Origin: DATCYX01 sp963714425 | GTDB lineage: Bacteria > Chloroflexota > Anaerolineae > Anaerolineales > UBA4823 | Direction of reading: 5' to 3' | Length of the DNA stretch: 64,000 nt | Assembly (NCBI GenBank): GCA_963714425.1 | Contig: CAVQOI010000010.1 | Location: 261,248-325,247, forward strand | Shown here: positions 34,496 through 43,276 of the stretch, one piece after another | How positions within the stretch are numbered: position 1 is the stretch's first letter | Layout: each line of letters opens with the position of its first letter | Program-made: the position numbers and the translations under genes | Notes under the pieces: generated by a model | What the model saw: only the letters and a program-made list of their open reading frames with translations | Told to the model about the DNA's origin: nothing | Databases searched by the model: none

Positions 34496-34666
34496 ATGAA
34501 CAAGGTTGTGAAAAACACGTTGGTCGTCTTAGCACAGCCTGATGATGAGTTCATCCACCACCGGCGGGACGCTGGCACTTCTCTGAAGTCGCTGTATATG
34601 CGTCCAGGCTTTGACTGCCATGCGTGGAACCGTACTGTTTTATTACCAACACCGAAGGTCTTGTAG
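34496..34666 (+). pseudogene. Possible PIG-L deacetylase N-terminal fragment
   Basis: A 56-codon frame reads KNTLVVLAQPDDEFIHHR. This resembles the start of PIG-L/LmbE deacetylases (LVVxAHPDDE), with the metal-binding His replaced by Gln. The rest does not fit the family and the frame ends after 56 codons. It is probably a decayed fragment or a chance match; AAGGAG for the next gene follows. Confidence 0.35.
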
Positions 34667-34682
34667 AGAAGGAGAGTGATCC

Positions 34683-35678
34683 ATGAACAATGCTATCGAA
34701 GTGAAGAAATTGTCCAAGTACTATGACAGGTTGTTAGCAGTGGACCATATTGACTTTAGCGTAAGACAGGGAGAGATTTTTGGATTCCTCGGCCCGAACG
34801 GTGCCGGCAAGACCACTACCCAGCGCATGTTGACTACGCTTCTCACCCCGACCGATGGCACGATCCTAATCAATGGTCATGACCTGTCACGCGATGCTTA
34901 TTCCGCCAAGCGGGTCATCGGGCTGGTTCCTGAAGAATCCAACGTATACACCGAACTGACCGCCTGGGACAATTTAATGTTCACGGCTAGTCTATACCGC
35001 GTACCGCGCAACGAGCGAGCTGGGCGGGCAAAGGAACTTCTGGAAACTTTTAGTCTCTGGGAAAAGAGGGATATCAAAGCCGAAAATTTCTCAAAAGGCA
35101 TGCGCCGTCGTTTGAGCATTGCCATGGCTATCATCCATAAACCCAGCTTGCTTTTCCTGGACGAACCAACACCAGGTCTGGATGCACAGAGCATTCGCGC
35201 CATCTGGGAATTGATCCGTCGCATGAGCGCCGAGGGGACGACCATCTTCCTGACCACCCACCAGATCGAAGAAGCCAACCAGTTATGTGAGCGTGTGGCA
35301 ATCATCTCGCAGGGAAAAATCGCAGCCATTGACACGCCTGAAAGGCTCAAAGCGAATTTTCGCCGCACCCAGTCGGTTGAGGTGGCTTTCGATGCGGATA
35401 TGGCAGAAAAAAGCAGAGCGCTAGAATCTCTGCCAGGCGTGACAACGCTAACCAAAATCGGGGATAAGTTTCGGCTTTACACGGAGGATCCGTCAGCGCT
35501 GTTGCCATACATTATCCAATATTCCGAATCTCATGCCCTGCGCTTAGTCAGCCTGAACACACTGGGGCCAAGCCTGGAGGATGTCTTCCTCGAAATCACC
35601 GGGGGGCAGGTGGGCGCAGACCGGGACGAATCGCAAAATGACAAACACACCAGACTCAGGATGAGAGGTCGCAAATGA
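34683..35678 (+). CDS. ABC-2 type exporter ATP-binding protein
   Basis: This 331-residue ATPase has Walker A GPNGAGKT at 37-44, signature FSKGMRRRLSIA, Walker B LLFLDEPT and an H-loop in TTHQIEEA. The long C-terminal extension after about residue 220 is typical of DrrA/NatA-type exporters of drugs, lipids or polysaccharides. AAGGAGAG lies just before the ATG. Its last codons overlap the permease gene by four bases, so the two genes encode one transporter. Confidence 0.9.
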   Translation: MNNAIEVKKLSKYYDRLLAVDHIDFSVRQGEIFGFLGPNGAGKTTTQRMLTTLLTPTDGTILINGHDLSRDAYSAKRVIGLVPEESNVYTELTAWDNLMFTASLYRVPRNERAGRAKELLETFSLWEKRDIKAENFSKGMRRRLSIAMAIIHKPSLLFLDEPTPGLDAQSIRAIWELIRRMSAEGTTIFLTTHQIEEANQLCERVAIISQGKIAAIDTPERLKANFRRTQSVEVAFDADMAEKSRALESLPGVTTLTKIGDKFRLYTEDPSALLPYIIQYSESHALRLVSLNTLGPSLEDVFLEITGGQVGADRDESQNDKHTRLRMRGRK

Positions 35679-36439
35679 ATTATTCGGGGATTATGCGGAT
35701 AAAAAATGAACTGGCGCAGGCCTGGACGGTGGCGGTCAAAGACGTGCGTGTCTATTACCTGCGACCAGGGATGATTATGTTCGGCTTTCTTATGCCGTTC
35801 TTTATGTTCTTCTCTTTTTCGGTGCGGCGGGAATTGGGAGCCGCGGAAGGGGTGGCGCGCTTGTTAGCCTTGACAGTCTTTTTCACCGCGGGAGCGGCTG
35901 GTCCTTTCATCATCCCAACCGAACGGCGCATCGGGACGTACGACCGTTTGCTGGCCGCGCCCATGTCCCTGCTCACGCTGTTGCTTGGCAAGACCGCGGT
36001 AGGTGCGTTCTTTGCCGTTGCAGTCTCGGGTGTGGCTTTGCTGGCTGGTCTCCTGTTCTTTGAAACGACGATTGCCCAGCCGGGACTACTGGCAGCGGGC
36101 ATTCTGCTGGGGGCCTTCTCCTTCTCGAGCCTGGGGCTGGTCTTCGGCTCGATGCCTACCACCAACCCGGGCGACGTGCAAATGCCCAGCACACTGTTAC
36201 GTTGGGGACTGCTTTTCATTAGCGGCGTCTTTATCCCCTTGAGTGAGATGGTGCCCGTTGCGCGGGCGATTGCTTACATCTCGCCATTGACCTACGCCCA
36301 GGATTTGATGAACCATGCTGTTTTGGGACACGGGCTGATTGCTCCTTGGCTCGATCTGGTTGTGTTGTTGATAAGCGGAATTGTGTTCCTGTGGCCGTCT
36401 ATCCGAATGCACCAGCGAGCGCGGGTGTTGGGGAGGTGA
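35675..36439 (+). CDS. ABC-2 type exporter permease
   Basis: This 254-residue protein has six helices. After the third lies IPTERRIGTYDRLLAAPMSL, the usual signature of ABC-2 permeases of the DrrB type, and near the end come ISPLTYAQDLMNHAV. It forms the membrane channel for the ATPase encoded just before. The substrate is not predictable. A terminator-like hairpin (36455-36487) separates it from a convergent gene. Confidence 0.88.
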   Translation: MNYSGIMRIKNELAQAWTVAVKDVRVYYLRPGMIMFGFLMPFFMFFSFSVRRELGAAEGVARLLALTVFFTAGAAGPFIIPTERRIGTYDRLLAAPMSLLTLLLGKTAVGAFFAVAVSGVALLAGLLFFETTIAQPGLLAAGILLGAFSFSSLGLVFGSMPTTNPGDVQMPSTLLRWGLLFISGVFIPLSEMVPVARAIAYISPLTYAQDLMNHAVLGHGLIAPWLDLVVLLISGIVFLWPSIRMHQRARVLGR

Positions 36440-36454
36440 GAAGTTACCAAAGCG

Positions 36455-36487
36455 AACCCGGGGCTCAGGCAGCTCGGACCCCGGGTT
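36455..36487. terminator. Bidirectional terminator-like hairpin
   Basis: AACCCGGGG (36455-36463) pairs with CCCCGGGTT (36479-36487) around a 15-nt loop, between the convergent permease and membrane protein genes. Confidence 0.5.
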
Positions 36488-36516
36488 ACAAAGGAGATTG
36501 CAGCGGTGCTCTCGGT

Positions 36517-37434
36517 TTACGCAGCTTTTGGCGTCAAGGCAACTTGGGCACGGGGCGCTTCCACTTCCGTTGTTTCCTCGGTCAGCCGCTTTTTGAAGAC
36601 CGGGATCACAAGCATAACAACGATACTCAGCCCCATCAGCGCCCCATAAAGGTAGTCATTGGTAGCGTGGCGGACGTAGTGGGTGGCTCCACTGGCGACC
36701 AGCGTCACCAGACCGCCGATCAGGCCGGCGTAAATGCCAGAGAGTTTCTTCTCGCCCAGCAGGTAAATAGCCGCAATGCACAACCCCATCCCAATCCACA
36801 AGGCGAGCCAGCCAAAGTAAGTGATGGCGATTCCTTCGGCAAACAGCGGGCGGCCCGGGTGTCCGAACAAGATGCGGAATGCCGCGTGCCCATTGGCAAA
36901 GTTTTCTGCTGCTGTGACTCCCAGCATAAGGAAGACGAGGAAATCCACAACCTTTTGGGTCAGGTCCACTTTTTCTAACAGGAGGAGGGCGAAGTATGGG
37001 ATTAGGCCAATCATCATGATCGTGACCGCGGGCGGGAATCCCCCCTGGGCGCTGCCTATAAAGTTCATCCACGGCACGACCATATACGCGCCGCCGATGG
37101 AGGGCATGGCCAGACATAGGAGCGCCAGCCCGCGCGTCCACCTTTCGCCGCGGTACAAAGGAAGCGCGATCACCAGCAGGACAATACCAGCGATGAGGGA
37201 TATCGTGCTCCAGAACGGGAAGAAGAAACTGACTAGCCAGACAGTGTAGGTCAACAAGGGCGCCTGCGGGTTGCCTTCAGCGGTGAACTTCTCGATGCGT
37301 GCCTGCTGGGCTTTGACAATCGGGTTGACCATGTCGAATCCGATGAAGGGGATGACCGCGATCATGAGGAAAGCGGCGATCACCACAAGGGAGACAACTG
37401 CGAGACGTACCTGACGGGATGTGGAAAGTAACAT
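36517..37434 (-). CDS. Polytopic membrane protein, unknown
   Basis: This 305-residue protein has about eight helices. An outside loop follows the first helix, and histidines occur in FANGHAAFRILFGHPG and in THYVRHATND. The family is not recognised. AGGAGGAG lies two bases before the ATG, so the start at 37434 is firm, although the frame extends upstream to 37536. A Fnr-like palindrome lies about 95 bp before the start and is shared with the divergent Crp/Fnr-type gene. Confidence 0.6.
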   Translation of the reverse strand: MLLSTSRQVRLAVVSLVVIAAFLMIAVIPFIGFDMVNPIVKAQQARIEKFTAEGNPQAPLLTYTVWLVSFFFPFWSTISLIAGIVLLVIALPLYRGERWTRGLALLCLAMPSIGGAYMVVPWMNFIGSAQGGFPPAVTIMMIGLIPYFALLLLEKVDLTQKVVDFLVFLMLGVTAAENFANGHAAFRILFGHPGRPLFAEGIAITYFGWLALWIGMGLCIAAIYLLGEKKLSGIYAGLIGGLVTLVASGATHYVRHATNDYLYGALMGLSIVVMLVIPVFKKRLTEETTEVEAPRAQVALTPKAA

Positions 37435-37521
37435 TTCTCCTCCTAGGCCAATGATTTGTGCTGGACAGAGTTTGGATCGTGACAATATACACTTATGGTA
37501 CACATATTTGCCTTCCCCTGC

Positions 37522-37537
37522 CTTGACTTTTGTCAAG
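37522..37537. promoter_or_regulatory. Fnr-like palindrome CTTGAC-N4-GTCAAG (site F)
   Basis: CTTGACTTTTGTCAAG is a perfect 6-4-6 palindrome in the gap between the 36517-37434 membrane protein and the 37578 regulator gene. On the minus strand TACCAT (37500-37495) lies at the class II -10 position. It could also repress the plus-strand regulator gene. Confidence 0.6.
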
Positions 37538-37577
37538 ATTATGCATTTGATTGGGCAATCTTAAAGGATTGAGAGCA

Positions 37578-38252
37578 ATGATTGAACTTATGGCTTTGTT
37601 GGAAAATGCCGATGTGTTGGGCAAATTTACATGCAATCAGAAACGGCAACTGGCTTCGCTGGCTGTCCGACGCGTCCTGAAGCGCGATGAAACGCTATTT
37701 TGGCAGGACGATATCTGTACCAGTGTTTTGTTGATTGCAACGGGCAGGTTGCGGTCCGTAATCCATTCATTGGATGGGAAGAGTTATGTGGTGTCCACCT
37801 GGGAGCAGGGGGAGGAATTCTGGGCGCATACGCTATTTGATGGAGAGCCGATGCCTTCCACGTTGGAGGCAGTCCAGGATAGCATCATCTATCAATGGGA
37901 TGGCGAAAGTACTCTTCGGATTTTGTTCGAGAATAAGGATGCCTTGAGCGCCTTGCTATCCCGGCAAGTGAAATTGATTCGCAAGCGGCGGGAGACAATC
38001 TCCGATTTGGCATTCCAGCCGGTTACGGGTCGCCTGGCAAAATTATTACTGGAACAAGTCCCGCCTTCGGAAAACTCTGCACAACGCGACTTGACCCTCA
38101 ACCAAATCGCATCCATGGTGGCTTCCTCTTCAGAAGTTGTTTGCCGCTTGCTGTATCAACTCCAGCGGAGTGGAATGCTGGAAATAACCCGCGCCAGAAT
38201 CACCTTGCAAGATCGTGCCGCCCTCGAACGTCTGGTCGGGGCTGATTCGTGA
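37578..38252 (+). CDS. Crp/Fnr-family transcription regulator
   Basis: This 224-residue protein has a cyclic-nucleotide-type barrel (about 15-120) and a C-terminal winged helix-turn-helix, TLNQIASMVASSSEVVCRLLY, followed by a wing strand. Its recognition helix (SSSEVVCRLLYQ) differs from those of the other two regulators in the window, so it likely reads another operator. No Fnr cysteine set is seen. AAAGGA lies upstream of the ATG; a TTG at 37551 is also open. Site F is 40 bp upstream and may be its own operator. Confidence 0.82.
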   Translation: MIELMALLENADVLGKFTCNQKRQLASLAVRRVLKRDETLFWQDDICTSVLLIATGRLRSVIHSLDGKSYVVSTWEQGEEFWAHTLFDGEPMPSTLEAVQDSIIYQWDGESTLRILFENKDALSALLSRQVKLIRKRRETISDLAFQPVTGRLAKLLLEQVPPSENSAQRDLTLNQIASMVASSSEVVCRLLYQLQRSGMLEITRARITLQDRAALERLVGADS

Positions 38253-38323
38253 ACCTTGGGCATTTCGTATAGTGACTCCAGGAAGGTGGATTGGATCATA
38301 CCTCAGCCCGCTTAAAAGTAATC

Positions 38324-38356
38324 GCCCAAATGATCGGAGTAGCCAATCATTTGGGC
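38324..38356. terminator. Bidirectional terminator-like hairpin
   Basis: GCCCAAATGAT (38324-38334) and ATCATTTGGGC (38346-38356) form a perfect 11-bp stem with an 11-nt loop, between two convergent Crp/Fnr-type genes. Confidence 0.55.
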
Positions 38357-38424
38357 CAGGGTCTGTCCCCGACTTAAGTTAGTTATACAGTTAAAGGGGA
38401 ACTCAATGGTTTAGATCGGAGGAC

Positions 38425-39114
38425 TTAAGCCTCGATGACGGCAACGTCTTCCAGGCCAGGTCGATCCAGTATGCGGATCTCGCTTCGAGAGATTTCGATT
38501 AACCCCTGCTCCACCATTTTTCTGAGTGTGCGGCTGACCACATCTGGGACCGTGCCCAGGCGCGAAGCGATTTCAGTTTGGGTTGCCCACTTTTTTCGAT
38601 GCACCTTATCCTCAACCGATTGTTCCAACAGAAGTCGCGCCAGACGAGCTTCAACACTCCGCAGGGATAAATCCTCCACGAGAGAAATCAAGTGGGTGAC
38701 CCGTCCTGCAAGATCCTTGATAATCAGGCGAGCCAGCAGGGGGTTGGAGTCGAGCAGCCTGAGCATCATCTCGCGACCGATTGCCCACAAGCGCGTGGTT
38801 TCCAATGCTGTCACTGAGGCGGGATTTAGCGCCTCGGTAAACACACCGATGGCGTTAAAAACATCACCATTCCCAAGTAGCTGTATTATCTGCTCGCGCC
38901 CATCCAGGGCGATCTTCGAAACTTTGAGCCACCCTTCCTGAACAACATAAAGGCCGGACGTTGGCTCGCCCTCCAAAATCACGAGCTGCCCTGCTTCGTA
39001 ATCGCGCCGGACGCTTTCGCGTGCGAGTGTCTGCATTGTGCGCGAATCGAGCCCTTTGAAATAGGGCACCTGAGAAATAACTCGGATTGCTTCATCAGTG
39101 TAATGGTCAACCAC
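38425..39114 (-). CDS. Crp/Fnr-family transcription regulator
   Basis: This 229-residue protein has an effector barrel (about 20-130) and a winged helix-turn-helix (about 177-212) with LGTVPDVVSRTLRK as recognition helix. It is the near relative, in the window, of the regulator at 30240-30986. The strings RSVEARLA in the dimer helix and RLGTV in the DNA-binding part are common to both. The start is GTG, with AGGGA five bases upstream. No palindrome of the CGAC type was seen before it. Two regulators of one type near four such sites suggest cross-control. Confidence 0.84.
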   Translation of the reverse strand: MVDHYTDEAIRVISQVPYFKGLDSRTMQTLARESVRRDYEAGQLVILEGEPTSGLYVVQEGWLKVSKIALDGREQIIQLLGNGDVFNAIGVFTEALNPASVTALETTRLWAIGREMMLRLLDSNPLLARLIIKDLAGRVTHLISLVEDLSLRSVEARLARLLLEQSVEDKVHRKKWATQTEIASRLGTVPDVVSRTLRKMVEQGLIEISRSEIRILDRPGLEDVAVIEA

Positions 39115-39311
39115 AGTTATCCCTGCCTTCCCGCTCGTCTCATTCTGTCAGCGCAATTTTTTCAAGTGCCATCCCACGCATCCAAATACTTCCTGGAGCT
39201 CATGAGCGTTCCTGCAATCCAGACAGGAGTGGCGCCTCTAATCGCCTGCGCGCCTTGATGCCAGGTGTTACTATACCCCCTATTTCGAATGCCCTGAATA
39301 TGCTCGCGGTC

Positions 39312-41180
39312 CTATAAGCGGATGTCTTCCGCCTCTTCGATCACGCGCCCGCCCGAGACAGCCTCTTCTACATCTGGGGCAGCCAGCGGGTCATTCGTGC
39401 TCAGCTCGCCGAAATCCAGCCCGGTCAGGTCCTCCACCAGCGCAAGAGGCACCTGGTAAGTCTTGTAAGCACCGTAAGCGAACTCCAGGTCCTGTATCAG
39501 GTTCTTCTGGGTTTGCAGGTAAGCCGTCGCGGACAGGGCGCCATCATCCTTAACCATCACCACTACTTTCCAGAACTCAGCCGGAATCTTGAAGTGCTGG
39601 CGATAGCGCATGTCGTCGGCGCGGAAGACGGGTCCGGTGAACACGGTCACTTTGAGGTCGAGGTCCCCGGCGTTGCGGAAGATGTAATCCTCCAGGCTCA
39701 GCCAGGTGCGCTGGTTGAGGTTCTTGTGCTGAGGCGCAGCGTTGGTGAAGTGAAAGGTGTCTTCGCTAGCCTGGCGCCAGCGCCGTCCCCACATCGGGTC
39801 CAGGCGGCGCACCAGGTGACCGCGGTCCAGGTCGTTGTTCTCGTACAGCTCCGGGCCCGCCTGGTATTTTTTATCGAGGCGCGGATCGTACAACCACCGG
39901 TCGCCTTCGCGGCGTTCGGACTGGAGCTTTGCGCCGTCAATGTTCACGGCAGTGTAGAAAGCGATCTTGCGGGATTTGCTCAAAGCCACGGAGAAATTGG
40001 TGTATTTGATTTCGGTACCGCTGCCATCCTCTAAGGGTGCCAGATCGCGGCGCTTGCGGCTGGGTAATACTGGTAAAGGCACAGGCTTGCCAAGGAAATT
40101 GGGGTCGTATCCAATGCTTTTCGCGTAGACCTTTACATCGGGGGTGGCGACATCCAGATGGGGGACCTCTCCGGGTGAAACCGGTGCTCCCGGCGTTGGG
40201 TAAGGTACTGGCACAGGTGGGTTGGAAAGCTCGTCGATCAGCGTCTTTTGCGGGCGCGTCCAGCGCCGCGTATTCATCGTCGTCAGGATGTTGCTGACAC
40301 GCACGCCTTCATTGGCAACCCAGCCGAGCAGATCAGCGCCCATGGAGGGCGTCCATAGCCGGCCATCGGTGGTAAGAGGGCGACCCTGGGAGTTGAGCTT
40401 TTTCACACCGGCGTGATGCAAGGCGACCACATCCCACTGGTCGTTGAAAACAGGGGAGCCGGATGAGCCGGGCTGTGTATCTGTCTCGTAGTGGATGAAC
40501 TGGTCTTTTAGCCCGATCACCTTATTCTCGCGCAATGCCACCTGCTTGGTGGATCCCTCAGGGTGCTGGATGATGCTGACGTACTCGCCCAGGAGCGCCT
40601 TGCCCGAATTGCCCAGCAAGCGCAGCCAGCCGTAGGGGGCTAGCGGTTTGGCATCTGTGGATTGCGGGCGCACAGCCACCAGCGAGAAATCCAGGTCCTT
40701 GCTGGTGAAGAAGAAGGTATTTGGATCGAAGGAGAAGACGGTAGACTGGCGCGGGATGAAGCGGGCATCGTCCTCGTAGTTGAATTCGGCCAGGGAGCGC
40801 TGGGCGGTGGCTGCGTTCTCCAGCACGTGGTTATTAGTCAGCAATAGGGAGGGGGAGACCATGAATCCAGTTCCAAAACCGAGCACGCGGCCGCGCTCAT
40901 CGCGCACCTGCACTCGGCAAACGGCGCGGGAGGTGATCAACCCGATTTCCAGGTAGTTGATTCCTACCAGGTCGCTTTTACCCAGGATACGCTCCAACGC
41001 CAACCCGTCATTGGGATTAAGCAGCGCCTTGCGTGTCTCCAGGCGGCTGGTGTCCTCCACATCGAAGACGGTGGCAAAAGACAGCATGCTCAACGTATCG
41101 TCGCGTTCCGGCTCCTGCTGGTAAAAACGCCGCGAGGCGTCGTCGGATACTTTTTGGACTCTCTCTTCAATAGAACGCAT
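39312..41180 (-). CDS. Trypsin-like protease fused to DNA/RNA non-specific endonuclease
   Basis: This 622-residue protein joins two enzymes. Residues about 85-265 form a trypsin-like serine protease with H118 (TNNHV), D164 (LDFS) and S240 in QPGSSGSP. Residues about 395-600 form a NucA-type endonuclease with catalytic H455 in DRGH, and the metal-binding N489 and E497 in the pattern NxxxWxxLE. A Pro-rich linker (about 320-345) separates them. There is no signal peptide, so it seems cytosolic. GGAGAG precedes the ATG. Such protease and nuclease pairs are suspected in defence or cell death, but no partner gene is obvious here. Confidence 0.87.
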   Translation of the reverse strand: MRSIEERVQKVSDDASRRFYQQEPERDDTLSMLSFATVFDVEDTSRLETRKALLNPNDGLALERILGKSDLVGINYLEIGLITSRAVCRVQVRDERGRVLGFGTGFMVSPSLLLTNNHVLENAATAQRSLAEFNYEDDARFIPRQSTVFSFDPNTFFFTSKDLDFSLVAVRPQSTDAKPLAPYGWLRLLGNSGKALLGEYVSIIQHPEGSTKQVALRENKVIGLKDQFIHYETDTQPGSSGSPVFNDQWDVVALHHAGVKKLNSQGRPLTTDGRLWTPSMGADLLGWVANEGVRVSNILTTMNTRRWTRPQKTLIDELSNPPVPVPYPTPGAPVSPGEVPHLDVATPDVKVYAKSIGYDPNFLGKPVPLPVLPSRKRRDLAPLEDGSGTEIKYTNFSVALSKSRKIAFYTAVNIDGAKLQSERREGDRWLYDPRLDKKYQAGPELYENNDLDRGHLVRRLDPMWGRRWRQASEDTFHFTNAAPQHKNLNQRTWLSLEDYIFRNAGDLDLKVTVFTGPVFRADDMRYRQHFKIPAEFWKVVVMVKDDGALSATAYLQTQKNLIQDLEFAYGAYKTYQVPLALVEDLTGLDFGELSTNDPLAAPDVEEAVSGGRVIEEAEDIRL

Positions 41181-41326
41181 GGGAACTCTCCTTTGGCGAA
41201 CGAAAAAATACCAATTCCAGGTCAACCGATTCTAACACCAATGGCAAAGCAGAGCGACGGGGTGCTTTGCTCTTCTATACAGTGTTCCCTTCGTCGATGG
41301 AACTGGCTTCGTTTCCGCGCCCTACA

Positions 41327-41436
41327 GCCATCTAGAAGGTCGGGTTTCAATACCCAACCTTCTAGATGGCGGCTAAGAATGCCGCCCTATCCCCACTTTG
41401 AAGCTGTGCGTTGCAAACTGCGGGCTTACAGCCCGC
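41327..41436. repeat. Array of three hairpins
   Basis: Three hairpins stand in a row. The first has arms 41327-41345 and 41352-41370 (one mismatch in 19), the second GGCGGC/GCCGCC at 41368-41386, and the third GCGGGC/GCCCGC at 41420-41436. They fill the gap between two minus-strand genes. Confidence 0.6.
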
Positions 41437-41480
41437 CTATGGGAACGTTTCCATCCCCGATACACTCGTCCAATTGGCGA

Positions 41481-42836
41481 CTAGGTTGCTGTCGGCGTTT
41501 CCGTAGCCGTTGGTGTAGGAGTTGCCGTCTCGGTTGGCGTTGGCGTCGAGGTGCTCGTCGCAGTTGGCGTGGGCGTCTGCGTGGTGGTCTGAGTTGGCGG
41601 CGGAGCGGTCTGGGTCTGGGTGGGAGTAGCAGTGGGAATGGGGGTGCCAGCACGAATGGAAGGCACCAGCCAGAAGGCTTTGGCTTTACCTGGTTTCGCA
41701 TTGACCTTTACCCCGAGGATGAACCGCACCGTTTGTCCGTCCAGAAAAGAAATATCTTCATTGATCCGTGTAATCTTTCCATCGTAGACTTCGTGCCACG
41801 AGCCCAGATGCTTCACATCCCCGTTGCTCAGGATGTAATCAATATAGAAAGTGATGTCACAGCCCTGGTTACCCTTCAGGCAACCCACGTCAGCGACGAA
41901 TTTATCACCGTTCTTAACTTTGTATTTCGGGAAGGTGCCTTCGAGATATCCACCGTTCTTGTCCTGTGGGGTGGTCAACAGCGCGTTTTCATTCTCGCTG
42001 CGATTGTTTTCCAATTCAGGCTCATCGCTGGTTGCAATTGACCCAAACTGCAGGTTGGTCGCCGTGGGGCAATAAACCGTGCCTTTGCCACTCTTCCAGG
42101 TTGCCTGGCAATAGTTGGCGGCAAAGTCGTACGAAAATCCTAAGTTCGGCGGCAAGACGACACGGATATCTACCACCAATGCGGTTTTTCCACTGGATCC
42201 GACGCCGAACTCGTCTCCATTAGGAGCGCGCAGCAACCACTCGCCGGAGTAGGATCCCTTCTTTTCCGGAGCCACCATGGGCACTTCCAGGTTCACGCTC
42301 TCGCCCACGCGTATTTTACCCGGGAGCTGCACGCTTTTCGGCGCGTCCATACGGCTGCCATCCTCGAAGACCAGCTTGTAGTCCGTGGTCCAATCGCAGC
42401 TGCCGGTGTTTTCAACCTGCCAGATTTTCGGGAATTTAACCCCAGGAGTGTACTTCGTGCCATCAGGGACGGTGACATCCAGGACGAAGCGCGCCCGGTT
42501 GCAGGGCACCACAATCGCAGCCGTCTGCGTTGGGCTGGGCGATTTGGTTTGCGTGGGGATGAGCGCGAGCACAGGGCTGGTTGCTGTGAAGGTCGCTGAT
42601 GGCTGCGCGGGAACCGGCGTCTGAAGTGGGAAAACCACCGTCGGCGATTCCGTCGACGTCGCCATTGGGCCGACCTGCGTGATCTGGGCGACAAATGTTT
42701 GGGCAGCCGCAGTGTACAGAATTTCCCCAGGTGACGAGGGGGTTGGGGTTAGCGCGGTGATGAACCTGCACCCGAGCAGGCTCATCACCACGGCTGCAAA
42801 GGCAACAAGTAGTAGGATTTGGCGGTTGGTATTCAT
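41481..42836 (-). CDS. NBR1-Ig-like lipoprotein with Thr/Pro-rich tail
   Basis: This 451-residue protein has a lipoprotein signal (LLGC) and a Thr/Pro/Ser-rich spacer. An NBR1-Ig-like domain (about 115-230; PGVKFPKIWQVENTGSCDW) and a second domain with paired cysteines follow. The protein ends in about 55 residues made almost only of T, P, A, S and E in TPTxT repeats. Such tails and NBR1-Ig domains are common in Anaerolineae surface lipoproteins. It probably sits on the cell surface and binds polymers or partners. The start has GGTGAG upstream. Confidence 0.8.
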   Translation of the reverse strand: MNTNRQILLLVAFAAVVMSLLGCRFITALTPTPSSPGEILYTAAAQTFVAQITQVGPMATSTESPTVVFPLQTPVPAQPSATFTATSPVLALIPTQTKSPSPTQTAAIVVPCNRARFVLDVTVPDGTKYTPGVKFPKIWQVENTGSCDWTTDYKLVFEDGSRMDAPKSVQLPGKIRVGESVNLEVPMVAPEKKGSYSGEWLLRAPNGDEFGVGSSGKTALVVDIRVVLPPNLGFSYDFAANYCQATWKSGKGTVYCPTATNLQFGSIATSDEPELENNRSENENALLTTPQDKNGGYLEGTFPKYKVKNGDKFVADVGCLKGNQGCDITFYIDYILSNGDVKHLGSWHEVYDGKITRINEDISFLDGQTVRFILGVKVNAKPGKAKAFWLVPSIRAGTPIPTATPTQTQTAPPPTQTTTQTPTPTATSTSTPTPTETATPTPTATETPTAT

Positions 42837-43276
42837 ACGGTCTCACCTTGCTTGGTATGGATCATTATGGCGGGACGCCCGCTCATTATTAATAACCATG
42901 GCTAGCTTATAGACGTATAAGGATAATACTTGGTTCCTTAAATTTCCACTCGCAATTAAACTTAAGCCCCAGGAAAACGGAAAGCGCGTTGCGCCTGCAG
43001 CGATCCATCACCACCAGCAGTCCGGCGCGTCGCCCTGTTTCAGCGGCTTTCACCGGGGAGAACTTCAGATAAGCCTGCGGGTCGCTTTATCACATCAATC
43101 ACTGCTGGCCCTGCTGGTGATGCCCTCGCGTATCAGAGGCGACGGTGAAAGAACAGAGGAGATTCCACGAGTCTTATTATAGTAAATATTTACTAAATAA
43201 GTCAGATTTATTCAACTAATTATTGGCGATTGGGTCAAACTTATGATATGTTTTTCATCCTTCTAGGTGGGCACTG
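42837..43276. other. Gene-free gap with AT-rich palindrome
   Basis: No gene was recognised in this 440-bp gap. A 16-bp perfect palindrome, TAGTAAATATTTACTA, lies at 43180-43195 in a low-GC patch and may be an operator or a chance AT-rich match. Confidence 0.4.

Noticed and set aside
34293..34499. Open frame of 68 codons after the BON-BON-PRC gene
   Set aside because: It overlaps the end of the real gene, has no ribosome site and has an unlikely composition.
39312..41180. Calling the trypsin-nuclease fusion a known anti-phage system
   Set aside because: The domains are clear, but no sensor or partner gene of a named system is adjacent, so a system name cannot be supported.
42837..43170. Possible decayed coding region on the minus strand
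   Set aside because: Short open pieces exist, but no frame gives a recognisable domain and stops occur in all of them.
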